DNA from: Gammaproteobacteria bacterium
GTDB lineage: Bacteria > Pseudomonadota > Gammaproteobacteria > Pseudomonadales > Cellvibrionaceae
NCBI GenBank assembly: GCA_004173475.1
Contig: SEBU01000001.1
Location: 1,703,716 to 1,767,715 of the forward strand
Reading direction: 5' to 3'
DNA length: 64,000 bases
Below are positions 41,580 to 55,710 of this stretch, in pieces. The stretch's first letter is position 1. Each line of letters starts with the position of its first letter. Position numbers and translations under genes: made by a program. The notes under the pieces were generated by a model that saw only the letters and a list, made by a program, of their open reading frames with translations, was not told the origin of the DNA and did no database searches.

Positions 41580-43967
41580 TTACTGGCAGCTTGGGCCAGA
41601 AAGCGTTGGGAGAACATTCGGTAAACTTACGTTGGATTTCCAAACCAGCATGCCGGTGACCGCTTTACCTCCTGGAGGAATTTTTCCATTCCACGCGGCA
41701 TTTGTTACCGTGTAAGGATTGGTTCCGCTCACCACACCATTAAACAAACTGCTGATGGTTTCATTTTCGGGAAAGGTTAATAACGTCTCCCAGCCGTTCG
41801 TTTCAGTAGTGCCATCGTTGTACACCGTGAGATCGCCTTGGAAACCGCCATTCCATGAACTGACAATTTTGTATTCACAACGTGTTGTTTTTTTCGGACC
41901 TAAGAATTCATAGCTTTTGGTCGTAGTTGAATAGGTTTTTCCATCGGATACGGTAAGACTAATCGCGTAAGGTCCCTTCAGGAAATAGGTGTGCTCCACG
42001 CTCACTCCCGCCCCACGATACGCATCACCGAACTCCCACACGTAGGTGAGCGAGTCGCCGTTTGGGTCACTCGAACATGCCGCCGACAGTGCAATTCCGT
42101 TTGATGTTTCGGTTAAATCAAAACATGCCACGGGTGGTTTATTCACCGAAGAATAGGCGTGTGCAGGCCACAGCTTGGTTTCGTAGGTTGAGGTCGCGCC
42201 ATTGCTAACCAACAAGGTTAGATTGTAATCGCCCGCTACCGCGTAGTTGTGGTAAAACTTGCCGGTTGTGGAAGTTTCCACCACGTTGTCCCCCCAACTT
42301 AGTTGATAGCTCAGTGGTCTGCCTTCTGGATCGCTACTTCCGGAAGCATCGCAGCTCGTGGTGTAGAAATAAGAGGCAACCCCATGCTCAAAGTCGTCCG
42401 CGACTATTACGCCCTCGGTGCATTTAAGAACGGCCACAGGTGAAGGAATAGTCGGTTCAATGGTTTTAAAATCTATGGTTTTAAAGGAGCCATTTACACC
42501 ATCGCTAACAGAAAGCGTAATAGGTACTGTGATTCCGCGGGTTTTGTAGGAGTGGCTGAAATTACCCGTGGTTGAGGTCTGCCGTGGAGAACCGTCGCCC
42601 CATTCAATTCCATAGCTCAGTGGAGCGCCCTCTGGATCCGAGCTTGTCGTTGCGTCGCAGATTGCGAAGAACGTAATGGTAGAAACATAATTAACGAAAT
42701 CATCCGCATGTTGGGTATACCCATGGCACTTCAACGAAGCGACCGGCGGAAGATTAGTTATTCCGCCACCAACCACTACCGTTATTGATTTGGTAGCACT
42801 CATCATTTGCCCAGTGGCTTTGAGCATAACCGTGTAAGTACCAGCACTCGTATAAACGTGAGTAGCAAACATGCCTGTGCCAGTCGCACCATCACCAAAA
42901 TCCCACGTGAAACTATCCGCATTGCTGGACTCGCTTGCATCAAGTGAAAGTTTGAGGTTGTCGGTAACTGAATTAATGATAGGGCTTGGTGCTGGATCGG
43001 TCGTTAAACAGGGATTGCCCGAAGCCCAGACTTGTCGGGTATTTCCAAGCTTTCCGTCGAAGACAGTGAGAGTTACATAGCCACCACCATTCTCAACATA
43101 CCCGGAAGTGAGGGGGTCGGTATAAGGAATGGTCGCACCGCTTCCGAAATCCCAGGTATAGGTTAATGACTCACCATCTATATCTGTAGAGGCTTTGGCA
43201 TTAACAGTTACTCTCAAGCCAGAGGTGTAGTAGGAAAACATGGCGTTAGGGGCGTGATTTACACCGGAGGCACCGACCACAATAGTGTGAACTGCTTTAG
43301 TCGTCAGTTTTCCATCGCTTACGGTTTGAGTGACGGTATAACTGCCGGGAGTTTTATAGGTGTGCCACACATCTTTATATTTCAGCGATTTACCGTCGCC
43401 AAAATCAAATGTGGTAGTGAGCTTGTCGCCATCCGGATCGGTCGCAATAGATTCAAAATGTACAGTGTCATCGACAACCTTAGCCGTGAAATCTGCAAGG
43501 GGGGCATTGTTTGACGTTTGACCAACCACACGACAGGTCGGCGTGCCTTTACCGTTCAAATTCGCACCGAAACTTACCGATCCCTTCGGCGGAATTTGCT
43601 TGTTCCAAACCAAGTTACCAAATGTATAGGAGCTAGCGGCCTGCGACAAAGTCGCCGCATTCCAAGCGGAAAGAAAACTATCGCCTGGGGGAACATCCAG
43701 AATTACGGACCAATTGGTAACAGCGGTCGTACCGGGATTTGAAACTTTAACCTCTACTTGATAACCGCTTGCCCAACGACTTGCGACACTAACATGGCAA
43801 CTTAGGGCCGCCGAAGAGCTCGTTATGCTCGACGATGAAACAGGTTTAGAAGTTGAAGAACCACAACTGCCTGAACTACTGGAAGGCGGAGACAAACTTA
43901 ACGCCGGTGAAGAAAGTATCAAGGTGATGAGGCAAAGCCCCACTTTTTGCAAATATAAAAATGACAT
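41580..43967 (-). CDS. Secreted CBM2-PKD(x6)-CBM2 protein without catalytic domain
   Basis: 795 residues. A signal peptide (about 1-25) is followed by a polyserine stretch (27-53) and a family 2 type carbohydrate-binding module (about 54-150) with W-S-V, W-N-A and NGKGTPTC. Six PKD domains then fill about 155-690, seen from repeats of TWDFGDG/TYVWEFGDA-type cores, D-P-D/E-G and YTVTLTVSDG. A second CBM2-like module (about 697-795) with CEYKIVSSWNGGFQGDLTVY ends the protein. CBM2 binds cellulose or chitin and PKD domains act as spacers; no glycosidase or esterase motif is seen, so it may act as an adhesin or scaffold. Confidence 0.85.
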   Translation of the reverse strand: MSFLYLQKVGLCLITLILSSPALSLSPPSSSSGSCGSSTSKPVSSSSITSSSAALSCHVSVASRWASGYQVEVKVSNPGTTAVTNWSVILDVPPGDSFLSAWNAATLSQAASSYTFGNLVWNKQIPPKGSVSFGANLNGKGTPTCRVVGQTSNNAPLADFTAKVVDDTVHFESIATDPDGDKLTTTFDFGDGKSLKYKDVWHTYKTPGSYTVTQTVSDGKLTTKAVHTIVVGASGVNHAPNAMFSYYTSGLRVTVNAKASTDIDGESLTYTWDFGSGATIPYTDPLTSGYVENGGGYVTLTVFDGKLGNTRQVWASGNPCLTTDPAPSPIINSVTDNLKLSLDASESSNADSFTWDFGDGATGTGMFATHVYTSAGTYTVMLKATGQMMSATKSITVVVGGGITNLPPVASLKCHGYTQHADDFVNYVSTITFFAICDATTSSDPEGAPLSYGIEWGDGSPRQTSTTGNFSHSYKTRGITVPITLSVSDGVNGSFKTIDFKTIEPTIPSPVAVLKCTEGVIVADDFEHGVASYFYTTSCDASGSSDPEGRPLSYQLSWGDNVVETSTTGKFYHNYAVAGDYNLTLLVSNGATSTYETKLWPAHAYSSVNKPPVACFDLTETSNGIALSAACSSDPNGDSLTYVWEFGDAYRGAGVSVEHTYFLKGPYAISLTVSDGKTYSTTTKSYEFLGPKKTTRCEYKIVSSWNGGFQGDLTVYNDGTTETNGWETLLTFPENETISSLFNGVVSGTNPYTVTNAAWNGKIPPGGKAVTGMLVWKSNVSLPNVLPTLSGPSCQ

Positions 43968-44276
43968 ACGCTCTCCTTACTAACATTGATTGTTGGACAG
44001 TCATCCGATTTCGAAGCCATAGCCGACGCTATCCTGCATAGATACAGTCAAAGCCAACTACATGCGAAATATGAAGACTAGGGAATGAAAGGCACAACGT
44101 GAGTTTTTCGACAAACCGTCATATCAATGCTCGCTTTAAACTAATTATTTTCACGAGCAAATAAATGACACACGACGTTAATTTTCGTCGTCTTTAGATA
44201 GTAGATAAGGGTTTTCACAGTTACAACTTGAAGCAACGCTTTCGGTTGTGTGAGGTGCCAGTATTTGATGAGCGGG
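43968..44276. other. Intergenic region upstream of the PKD gene
   Basis: About 310 nt without a gene between the PKD gene start and the terminator of the small charged-protein gene. It must hold the PKD gene promoter. I see no operator, RNA or reading frame worth calling. Confidence 0.4.
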
Positions 44277-44300
44277 AAAAAAGGGACTTTACGTCCCTTT
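44277..44300 (-). terminator. Terminator after the small charged-protein gene
   Basis: AAAGGGAC/GTCCCTTT stem with a 5-nt loop and six T residues on the minus strand, ending 4 nt from the stop codon. Confidence 0.8.
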
Positions 44301-44304
44301 GCGT

Positions 44305-44463
44305 TTAATCTTTTCGCTTGTTGCGCCTATCGTTCTTACGACGATCTGCTTCAATATTTTCGGGTTTGATTGCTTCGGCTTGTTTGCGTCTATCATTTTG
44401 ACGTTCTTCTAATGCTTCCTCTAACTGACTGAGCAATACATTAACTACTTTTTTCTCACTCAT
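44305..44463 (-). CDS. Small highly charged protein of unknown function
   Basis: 52 residues from the ATG at 44463, with AGG about 9 nt upstream; a longer frame to 44511 is less likely. The sequence is helical with a likely short coiled coil (VVNVLLSQLEEALEERQNDR) and a basic end rich in R, K and N (ADRRKNDRRNKRKD). It has its own terminator, which supports a real gene. The function is unknown. Confidence 0.55.
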   Translation of the reverse strand: MSEKKVVNVLLSQLEEALEERQNDRRKQAEAIKPENIEADRRKNDRRNKRKD

Positions 44464-44681
44464 TTTAGAACCTACTTTGTTGATTAAGTCTGTGTTGCAC
44501 CGGGCAAACACTAAATGAGTATAGCTGACGCTAAGCTGAACGAAGGGCCATTTACTTTTCTAAATTAATGCCAAATGGTAATAATTTTAACGCCACTTAT
44601 ATCTCTATAAATGGCGGTAAAAAATGCTTATAAAATTTCGCTTGGCTTCGCACATTTGATTCCCTGTGCAGCTCGAGAGCA

Positions 44682-44864
44682 GTGTTCCGTAACGAAATTA
44701 TTTTGAGCGATATCGACGAATTACAAGCGGTCGAAGCTGCCGAAAAGTTTCACATTTCCATTCCCGCGCTAAAAAGCAGATTACACAGAGCGCGAGCGTT
44801 AATTAGAGAACATTTAATGTCGGGAAGTTATTTTTCGGAAGCAAAATGCAGTGAGGAGATTTGA
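44682..44864 (+). pseudogene. Remnant of an ECF sigma factor (region 4)
   Basis: 60-codon frame whose middle reads ILSDIDELQAVEAAEKF and ISIPALKSRLHRARALIRE, the region 4.2 helix-turn-helix of ECF-type sigma-70 factors, which normally ends such proteins of about 180 residues. Only about 15 further open codons exist upstream, and they do not resemble region 2. A C-terminal fragment left after deletion is the simplest reading; a stand-alone region 4 protein cannot be excluded. Confidence 0.6.
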
Positions 44865-44937
44865 GAAACAATCTTTAATTAAAAACAATGAAGCTGCTGA
44901 ACAATAAAAATAATAAAGCGTGACAATACGGTTGTAT

Positions 44938-44967
44938 AAAAAAGCCCGACAAAGGTCGGGCTTTTTT
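44938..44967. terminator. Terminator after gyrB
   Basis: A 13-bp stem (AAAAAAGCCCGAC with its complement, loop AAAG), with A and T tracts in the arms, 51 nt after the gyrB stop codon. Confidence 0.9.
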
Positions 44968-45018
44968 AGTTTAGGTTTAACCTAAAGTAGGCTTAAAGTT
45001 TGTCAAAGCCAGAAGTAT

Positions 45019-48593
<3,575 letters not shown>

Positions 48594-48630
48594 AAGACCA
48601 ACGAGGAGGGAGATGAAGTCAAGAGTCTAC

Positions 48631-49734
48631 TTACAAGCGCATTGGCATAACAACATATAAAGAGTCGCTATTGTCGGGCTCTTCTAAAAGCGCACTGGAA
48701 TTAGCATCTGATAAAGTGATCTTAATGTTTTCATGTTGAATTACGTTCGTTACGTCTTGCAAGTAGCTGACATTGAAACCTACTTCCAAACTGTCGCCCG
48801 CATAATCGACAACGACTTGCTCTTCCGCTTCTTCTTGTTCGGGATTATTGGCAACGATAGTTAATAAGCCGTCCGATAAAAGCAAACGCACACCACGATA
48901 TTTTTCGTTCGATAAAATCGCAGTGCGACCAAACGCCTGTTTCAACTCTATACGCGAGCCAATGATTATTTTATTTCCGCCACGCGGAAGTACGCGTTCG
49001 TATTCCGGGAATTTCCCGTCTACTAATTTTGACGTGAAAGTGTAATCCATCGATGTAACGCGAATATGATTGCCACTCAACGTGACTTCTACTTGCGCCG
49101 TAGAATCCTCCAAAAGACGCGATAATTCCAACACACCTTTGCGGGGTAAGATGGCCTGAACTACATCTGGCGTTTCGACCGCTATAGCGCGAGTGCACAT
49201 CGCCATGCGATGACCATCAGTAGCTACAACGCGCAGCTGATCCTGACGAACTTCCCAAAGCATTCCGTTTAGATAATAACGAACATCTTGTTGCGCCATT
49301 GCAAAAGCGGTGCGTTCAATTAACCGTTTTACTTCCTGCTGTGCACAACTAAAGCGAAGGTTTCCGGGCGAATCTTCGACATTTGGAAAATCTGATGCCG
49401 GCAAGGTAGATAGCGTGAATCGGCTGCGACCAGATTTAACAATAACGCGGCTATCTTCTTGAAAAAACTCGATCTTCGCAGAATCTGGAAGCGATCTGCA
49501 GATATCTACCAACTTACGAGCGGGAACTGTTATCTCGCCAGATTCACCAGCCTGGTCTAAATGAACACGACCTATGATTTCTACCTCAAGGTCTGTTCCC
49601 GTTAGAGATAATTGATCCCCATTTAACACGATTAACACATTCGACAAAACGGGTAATGTTTGCCGACGCTCCACCACACCTGCAACCAATTGTAAGGGTT
49701 TTAACAGCGACTCGCGGGATACGACAAATTTCAT
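48631..49734 (-). CDS. dnaN: DNA polymerase III beta subunit (sliding clamp)
   Basis: 367 residues, the standard length. Ring-forming processivity clamp for DNA polymerase III. The start MKFVVSRESLLKPLQLVAGVVERRQTLPVLSNVL and end LYVVMPMRL are typical, and three clamp domains follow one another (about 1-120, 128-245, 246-367). It lies 71 nt after dnaA and 37 nt before recF, as in most gammaproteobacteria. Confidence 0.98.
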   Translation of the reverse strand: MKFVVSRESLLKPLQLVAGVVERRQTLPVLSNVLIVLNGDQLSLTGTDLEVEIIGRVHLDQAGESGEITVPARKLVDICRSLPDSAKIEFFQEDSRVIVKSGRSRFTLSTLPASDFPNVEDSPGNLRFSCAQQEVKRLIERTAFAMAQQDVRYYLNGMLWEVRQDQLRVVATDGHRMAMCTRAIAVETPDVVQAILPRKGVLELSRLLEDSTAQVEVTLSGNHIRVTSMDYTFTSKLVDGKFPEYERVLPRGGNKIIIGSRIELKQAFGRTAILSNEKYRGVRLLLSDGLLTIVANNPEQEEAEEQVVVDYAGDSLEVGFNVSYLQDVTNVIQHENIKITLSDANSSALLEEPDNSDSLYVVMPMRL

Positions 49735-49805
49735 GTGATGGTCTCTTTGGTTATCGTCCGGGATTTTAAAGGTTTAGTTAATCGCATAAAGATGGGAACA
49801 GTAAA

Positions 49806-51248
49806 TCAAGTTGTTAGTGAACGCAGCAAGTTTTTCATATCTTCGCGAATGTCCGCAGTTTCTTCCTGCAATTCTTTAATTTTTCGACATGCATGCAACA
49901 CCGTAGTGTGGTCACGCCCGCCAAAGGCTTCACCGATTTCTGGCAAACTGTGATTAGTTAATTCTTTCGCGAGTGCCATAGCAACTTGACGTGGCCGAGC
50001 CACCGAACGACTGCGCCGCTTGGACACCATGTCATTCATTTTTATTTTGTAATATTCGCAAACAACTTTCTGGATATTGTCGATACCAACTTGCTTATCT
50101 TGCAACGCCAATAAGTCTTTTAAAGCTTCGCGTACCAATTCAACATCAATCGCACGGCCAGTAAAATTCGCACTGGCAATAACACGTTTAAGCGCTCCTT
50201 CAAGGTCACGCACATTAGCGCGAATTCGCTGCGCAATAAAGAAAGCAGCATCGTGAGGCAAGTCTATATTCACCTGCTCCGCTTTCTTCATTAAAATTGC
50301 AACACGGGTTTCCAACTCTGGTGGTTCAACGGCGACAGTTAAACCCCAACCGAAGCGAGATTTTAAGCGTTCTTCCAAGCCATTAATTTCTTTAGGAAAC
50401 CGATCGCAAGTGAGAATAATTTGGCGCCCACCTTCCAATAACGAGTTAAAGGTGTGGAAAAACTCTTCCTGAGAACGCTCTTTGCCAGCAAAAAATTGGA
50501 TGTCGTCAATTAAAAGCGCATCCATGGAACGGTAGTAACGTTTGAAGTCATTAATCGCGTTTAACTGGAGCGCCTTTACCATATCGGCGACAAATCGTTC
50601 GGAATGCAGATAAACAACTTTTGCATTAGGATTCTTAGCCACCAGCGCATTACCAACAGCTTGCATCAAGTGAGTCTTACCTAAACCAACACCACCGTAT
50701 ATAAATAGAGGGTTGTAAGCACCGCCAGGATTTTCCGCAACCTGGCGAGCAGCAGCTAATCCTAACTGGTTGGACTTACCTTCAACAAATGTCGCAAACG
50801 TAGATGCTGCGTTCAAATAATTACTGTGTTTAAGTCCGCCTTCTACATCCGCTTCCTGACTTGACGAGCGCTGTGGCTCATCAGCAGTTTTGCGTAGCTT
50901 TTCAGACGCAGCCTGGCCTACCTCAACGATCGCTTTTGGCTTCTCAGACGAGGTTGCTTCTTTTATAGAAGGGCGTGAAATTTCAAAAGCTGACTGTGGT
51001 TTAGCACCTACCGCTACTACAACCGACAGATTTACACCTTCCTGAAAATGAGCAACAAGCTCTTTAATACGGCCTAAAAATTTCTCTTCAACCCAATTAC
51101 TGATAAATCTGTTTGGCGCAAGCAAACGCAATTCGTTGGGGTTAGCGACATCATCAATTTGCAAAGGTTTAATCCAGGTATTAAATTGCTGGGACGGCAA
51201 TTCGTCCTGCAAACTGGAAGCGCATAATTTCCAAACCGATTGTGACAA
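49806..51248 (-). CDS. dnaA: Chromosomal replication initiator DnaA
   Basis: 480 residues from a TTG at 51248, chosen because GGAG stands 8 nt upstream and the protein then begins [25 protein letters not shown], as in Pseudomonas DnaA; no ATG fits. Domain I is followed by a linker (about 90-145), the AAA+ domain with Walker [13 protein letters not shown] and Walker [13 protein letters not shown], and domain IV with the DnaA-box-binding [31 protein letters not shown]. It opens oriC. DnaA boxes in its upstream region suggest autoregulation. Confidence 0.98.
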   Translation of the reverse strand: MSQSVWKLCASSLQDELPSQQFNTWIKPLQIDDVANPNELRLLAPNRFISNWVEEKFLGRIKELVAHFQEGVNLSVVVAVGAKPQSAFEISRPSIKEATSSEKPKAIVEVGQAASEKLRKTADEPQRSSSQEADVEGGLKHSNYLNAASTFATFVEGKSNQLGLAAARQVAENPGGAYNPLFIYGGVGLGKTHLMQAVGNALVAKNPNAKVVYLHSERFVADMVKALQLNAINDFKRYYRSMDALLIDDIQFFAGKERSQEEFFHTFNSLLEGGRQIILTCDRFPKEINGLEERLKSRFGWGLTVAVEPPELETRVAILMKKAEQVNIDLPHDAAFFIAQRIRANVRDLEGALKRVIASANFTGRAIDVELVREALKDLLALQDKQVGIDNIQKVVCEYYKIKMNDMVSKRRSRSVARPRQVAMALAKELTNHSLPEIGEAFGGRDHTTVLHACRKIKELQEETADIREDMKNLLRSLTT

Positions 51249-51708
51249 AAGTGAAACTCCGTCGATCTTATCTATATATAGAAACAAAAGCCTATATCTA
51301 TGTACAAAGGCTAATTCTTAGCCAAAACAAGTACAAAAAACTGACTTTGTAGTGTTTTTGAGGGAATGAAATATTGGGAAAATTGAGTGTACTCCGATAG
51401 ATAAAAGTTATCCACAGTTACGCAAAAAAAATCTGAGGACACCTATACTAAATTTCCAAAACGCTAAAAATTCAACAAGTTACAGGTTGTTTAAAAATTA
51501 AACTAAATCATTGGTTGTTTATTTAATTGTTGATAAGTCTGTGGATATACTATTGATAATCTGGTTAAAACCAGTGTTTATTAACAAACAAGTCAATCAT
51601 TTAATAATAAATCTAAAACTGTTTGCTTTATAAACACAAGTTCATTAAAATCCCGCGTCCTTCACACACCGTGTGATTATATAGTGTCCCTAGAACAGGT
51701 TTAGTTTC
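51249..51708. other. dnaA-rpmH intergenic region with DnaA boxes (possible oriC or dnaA promoter)
   Basis: 460 nt between the divergent dnaA and rpmH genes. It has one perfect DnaA box (TTATCCACA, 51408-51416), one box with a single mismatch on the other strand (51540-51548) and an AT-rich part (about 51430-51650). In Pseudomonas the origin is in this gap; here the box set is smaller than the one in front of mnmG. Confidence 0.6.
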
Positions 51709-51843
51709 ATGAAAAGAACATTCCAACCAAGTACTCTTAAACGTGCTCGTAACCACGGTTTCCGTGCTCGCATGGCTACCAAAAACGGTCGTTTGGTTTT
51801 GGCTCGTCGCCGCGCTAAAGGTCGTAAAGAGTTAACTGTTTAA
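51709..51843 (+). CDS. rpmH: Ribosomal protein L34
   Basis: 44 residues from ATG at 51709: [20 protein letters not shown] and then [20 protein letters not shown]. It matches L34 along its full length, a basic protein of the large ribosomal subunit. The gene heads the plus-strand rpmH-rnpA-yidD-yidC-mnmE group. A possible -10, TATAGT, lies at about 51680. Confidence 0.98.
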   Translation: MKRTFQPSTLKRARNHGFRARMATKNGRLVLARRRAKGRKELTV

Positions 51844-51868
51844 TTCCCATATTTGATGGATCGTTAGA

Positions 51869-52318
51869 GTGAAGCAGGCCATTACCGTCGAATGGCAAGG
51901 TGACCAAAAACAAGGTCATTCTTATAGCAAGTCGATGCGCCTTCTTAACTCTAGCGATTTTCAAACCGTCTTTGATGACGCCCCGCTTCGTACCTCGCAT
52001 CAACACTTTCTTTTTCTAGCTCGCCAAAATGAATTCAATCGTCCGCGATTAGGTTTGGTTATTGCCAAAAAAAATATTCGGTTGGCCGTCGATAGAAATC
52101 GAATGAAACGTTTGATCCGCGAAACTTTTCGCGCAAAACAGCAACAATTGGCAGGTATAGATGTTATCGTGCTCGCCCGTAAAGGGATGAACGATGTCAC
52201 TAATATTGTATTAATTGAACAGCTTAATAAACAGTGGCAAGGTTTGATCCGTAAGCTTCAAAAAGCTAAGTCTGAACAGCAGGTATCAGCACAATCCTCC
52301 CAGGGTTCTGAATCATGA
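51869..52318 (+). CDS. rnpA: Ribonuclease P protein component
   Basis: 149 residues from the GTG at 51869. The conserved RNA-binding stretch is [19 protein letters not shown] (RNR motif), preceded by RPRLGLVIA. It assists the RNase P RNA in cutting tRNA precursors. The start is not firm: the family usually begins close to [12 protein letters not shown], about 20 residues in, and GTG is the only early codon with an upstream purine stretch. The stop overlaps the yidD start by 4 nt. Confidence 0.95.
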   Translation: MKQAITVEWQGDQKQGHSYSKSMRLLNSSDFQTVFDDAPLRTSHQHFLFLARQNEFNRPRLGLVIAKKNIRLAVDRNRMKRLIRETFRAKQQQLAGIDVIVLARKGMNDVTNIVLIEQLNKQWQGLIRKLQKAKSEQQVSAQSSQGSES

Positions 52319-52590
52319 GTTCGATCAACGCAAGTCAGGTCGCCATAAAATGTATTCATGGTTACCGCTATGTGCTGAGCCCCTGGATTGGTAATCAATG
52401 CAGATTTTACCCAACGTGTTCTCATTATGCTGAGGAAGCAATTAGCACCTACGGAGTAGCTAAAGGCAGTTACCTCACGTTACGTCGAATACTTAAATGT
52501 CACCCGTGGCATGAGGGCGGCTTTGATCCCGTGACTAAACCTGCAACAACATCAACCCAGTTTCAACAACCTCAAGATGGCAGTCGATAA
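52315..52590 (+). CDS. yidD: Membrane protein insertion efficiency factor YidD
   Basis: 91 residues with the family core [31 protein letters not shown] and [18 protein letters not shown], including the three conserved Cys residues. A small inner-membrane-associated protein that aids YidC-dependent insertion. It overlaps rnpA by 4 nt, and yidC follows 1 nt after its stop codon. Confidence 0.96.
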   Translation: MSSINASQVAIKCIHGYRYVLSPWIGNQCRFYPTCSHYAEEAISTYGVAKGSYLTLRRILKCHPWHEGGFDPVTKPATTSTQFQQPQDGSR

Positions 52591-52591
52591 G

Positions 52592-54247
52592 ATGGATTGG
52601 CAAAAAAATATTTTGATCGCGGCAATTTTGGCCGTACTTTTTATGTTGGCTGTACGTTGGAATACGTATCAAGAAGCGCAAATAGTAGATAAACCTTTAG
52701 CAGCTACATCATCAAGTTCACAAACTTCAATTAGTTCTGGTGATATCCCACCACCGGCGGCGACTTCAAATTCTCCGACAACTTCCGAAACTATTGCTGA
52801 ACCTTCTAAATCAATTATCAAAGTAACTACCGACAGTTTGTTGGTAGACATAAATCCTTACGGTGGCGACATTGTGAAAGTCGCATTGCCACGTCATTTA
52901 ATTGATATTAAAAAAGCTGATACACCTTTCATATTGATCGATAACACACCCGATCATAAATATAGCGTGCAAAGCGGATTAATAGGTGCAAACGGTACTG
53001 ACACTGCAAAAGGTCGCCCAACATTCAGTGTTGATAAAACCGAATTTAATCTCGAAAACGGCCAAGACAAACTGACGGTAGATTTAGTACTTCAACAAGA
53101 ACAAGTAAAAATTACCAAACGGTTTACTTTCACTCGCGGTGAATATTTGGTAGGTGTCGAATACATCGTCGACAACCAAAGCGAAAATAAATGGAGCGGT
53201 CAATTATTTGGTCGAATTGTTCGCGACAGTAAAAACTTCGCTAAAACAAATGCCATGATGATGAGTAATTATCTGGGTGGTGCACTTACCACCAAAGAAG
53301 AAAATTATAAAAAAGTTACCTTTGATGATTTGAAGAAAGCGCCTTTTGAAACTACTGAACAAGGCGGATGGGTATCCCTGGTACAACATTATTTTATTAG
53401 TGCCTGGATTCCAGATTCAAATAGTCAAAATCATTTTATATTGAGTAAATTAAATAATGAGGACACTTACTTGTTTGGTTTTACCGGACAAGGTTTTGAA
53501 GTCGCACCTCATAGCCAAGGTACTGTCAAAGCAAACTTCTATGCTGGCCCTAAAGATACAGAAGCGCTTGAAAATATTGCTCCGCATTTAGATCTGACCG
53601 TTGACTACGGCATTTTGTGGATGATCGGCGTTCCACTTTTTTGGGTTCTTAAACATATCCAACCTTATCTGTTTCACAACTGGGGTTTAGCAATTATCGG
53701 TTTGACAATAATTGTAAAAGCCGTATTTTTTCATCTCTCTGCGACCAGCTACAGGTCAATGGCGAAGATGAAAAAATTAGCGCCGAAGATGGCAGAAATG
53801 AAAGAGCGTTATGGCGATGATCGTCAAAAAATGTCGCAAGAAATGATGAAGCTCTATAAAGATGAAAAGGTAAATCCACTCGGTGGTTGTTTACCTATGC
53901 TTATTCAAATGCCGGTGTTTCTGGCGCTATATTGGGTATTAATGGAATCGGTAGAATTACGTCACGCACCTTTTTATGGTTGGATAAAAGATTTATCGGT
54001 AATGGATCCTTATTACGTGTTACCGCTTATTTACGGTGTGACCATGTGGTTTATGCAAAAACTTAATCCACAGCCAACAGATCCTATGCAAGCACGTGTG
54101 ATGCAAATGTTGCCTTTAATATTTACATTTATGTTCCTTTGGTTCCCCGCTGGCCTCGTACTTTATTGGGTAACGAATAATATTTTAACGATCGCGCAGC
54201 AATACGTTATTACTAAGCAAATAGAAAGCGCTGATAGCAAAGCATAA
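52592..54247 (+). CDS. yidC: Membrane protein insertase YidC
   Basis: 551 residues from the ATG at 52592, which gives the typical start [19 protein letters not shown]; five extra codons upstream are unlikely. A membrane anchor (5-22) is followed by a Ser/Thr-rich linker, the large periplasmic domain (about 60-330) and the five-helix insertase core with [20 protein letters not shown] and the C-terminal [20 protein letters not shown]. It inserts membrane proteins alone or with SecYEG. The stop codon overlaps the mnmE start by one base. Confidence 0.97.
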   Translation: MDWQKNILIAAILAVLFMLAVRWNTYQEAQIVDKPLAATSSSSQTSISSGDIPPPAATSNSPTTSETIAEPSKSIIKVTTDSLLVDINPYGGDIVKVALPRHLIDIKKADTPFILIDNTPDHKYSVQSGLIGANGTDTAKGRPTFSVDKTEFNLENGQDKLTVDLVLQQEQVKITKRFTFTRGEYLVGVEYIVDNQSENKWSGQLFGRIVRDSKNFAKTNAMMMSNYLGGALTTKEENYKKVTFDDLKKAPFETTEQGGWVSLVQHYFISAWIPDSNSQNHFILSKLNNEDTYLFGFTGQGFEVAPHSQGTVKANFYAGPKDTEALENIAPHLDLTVDYGILWMIGVPLFWVLKHIQPYLFHNWGLAIIGLTIIVKAVFFHLSATSYRSMAKMKKLAPKMAEMKERYGDDRQKMSQEMMKLYKDEKVNPLGGCLPMLIQMPVFLALYWVLMESVELRHAPFYGWIKDLSVMDPYYVLPLIYGVTMWFMQKLNPQPTDPMQARVMQMLPLIFTFMFLWFPAGLVLYWVTNNILTIAQQYVITKQIESADSKA

Positions 54248-55611
54248 TGTTCAAATCCGACACCATAGCTGCTATTGCCACTGCAACAGGCCGCGGTGGT
54301 GTCGGAATAGTCCGCGTTTCTGGCCCTAAGGCGGCCTTGGTTGCCGAGCAACTTCTCAAACAAAAACTTCAACCGCGTTTTGCTCACTATTGTCCCTTCT
54401 TTAACAATGCCGGCAAAATTCTTGATCAAGGCATAGCGCTTTTTTTCCCCGGTCCAAATTCTTTTACCGGTGAAGATGTTCTGGAATTTCAGGGTCACGG
54501 TGGTCCCGTTATCCTCGACTTATTGTTGCGCGAAATTACTCAACTCGGGGTGCGCTTGGCTCGCCCCGGTGAATTTTCCGAACGTGCATTTTTAAACGAT
54601 AAGCTTGATCTTGCGCAAGCAGAAGCTATTGCAGATTTAATTGATGCAACCAATGAACAAGCTGCAAAAAATGCGCTCCATTCTTTGCAAGGTGCCTTTT
54701 CAACTCGCATTCATGAATTGGTGGAATCATTAATTCATTTGCGAATTTACGTCGAAGCTTCTATCGATTTCCCCGAAGAAGAAATTGATTTTTTGAGCGA
54801 TGGAAAAGTCGCGAGCGATTTAGCGCATATCGAACAAAAAGTTGCGCAGGTTTTTAAAGAGGCGAAACAAGGTGTACTTATTCGCGACGGAATGCGGGTT
54901 GTCATCGCAGGTCGCCCTAACGCTGGAAAATCGAGTCTTCTGAATGCATTAAGCGGTCGCAACTCTGCAATTGTAACTAACATCGAAGGCACTACGCGCG
55001 ACGTGCTACGCGAACATATTCATATCGACGGCATGCCACTTCATCTCAGTGATACTGCTGGCTTACGCGAGAGCCCGGACGAAGTAGAACGTATTGGTAT
55101 TGAACGCGCGTGGCAGGAAATCCAGCAAGCTGATCGCGTTTTGTTATTGGTTGATAGCAGCAACACAAATGAATTAGAGGTGAGCAAAATTTGGCCTGAA
55201 TTTGTTAGTAAAGTGGCCGACCCTTCCAAAATTATTCTGATCCGCAATAAGGTCGATGTATCCGGCGAAACCGCAGGCTTGGTTAATCTTGAGAATAAGG
55301 CATCTTATATAGGTATAAGTGCTGCGACTGGCCAAGGCGTAGACGACCTTAAACAACATCTAAAAAATATTATGGGTTTCAATGCAAGCGGAGAAGGTGG
55401 TTTTACCGCTCGCCGCCGACATTTAGATGCGCTTGAACGTGCTCAAGCATTTATTGCGTCAGGCAAAGCGCAACTCCACGGCTACGCGGCGGGTGAGCTT
55501 TTGGCAGAAGACCTTCGTGGTGCTCAAAATTCTTTAAGCGAAATTACCGGTGAATTCACACCAGATGACCTTCTAGGCCGCATTTTTAGTAGCTTCTGTA
55601 TTGGAAAATGA
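54247..55611 (+). CDS. mnmE: tRNA modification GTPase MnmE
   Basis: 454 residues. The N-terminal folate-binding domain (1-115) is followed by helices and a G domain with [24 protein letters not shown] and NKVD, and a C-terminal end FCIGK, whose Cys is needed for activity. It works with MnmG to make the aminomethyl or carboxymethylaminomethyl group on the wobble uridine of some tRNAs. The partner gene mnmG lies 1.6 kb downstream, separated by the ParA-like gene and a DnaA-box region. Confidence 0.98.
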   Translation: MFKSDTIAAIATATGRGGVGIVRVSGPKAALVAEQLLKQKLQPRFAHYCPFFNNAGKILDQGIALFFPGPNSFTGEDVLEFQGHGGPVILDLLLREITQLGVRLARPGEFSERAFLNDKLDLAQAEAIADLIDATNEQAAKNALHSLQGAFSTRIHELVESLIHLRIYVEASIDFPEEEIDFLSDGKVASDLAHIEQKVAQVFKEAKQGVLIRDGMRVVIAGRPNAGKSSLLNALSGRNSAIVTNIEGTTRDVLREHIHIDGMPLHLSDTAGLRESPDEVERIGIERAWQEIQQADRVLLLVDSSNTNELEVSKIWPEFVSKVADPSKIILIRNKVDVSGETAGLVNLENKASYIGISAATGQGVDDLKQHLKNIMGFNASGEGGFTARRRHLDALERAQAFIASGKAQLHGYAAGELLAEDLRGAQNSLSEITGEFTPDDLLGRIFSSFCIGK

Positions 55612-55710
55612 ACATTTTTTAGTCGTTCTAATCAACATAAACTGAATTGTGCGAACATTCGCGCATCAAGTTAAGGGTTTCTCTGTCTATACTGACTAAT
55701 CAATGAACAG

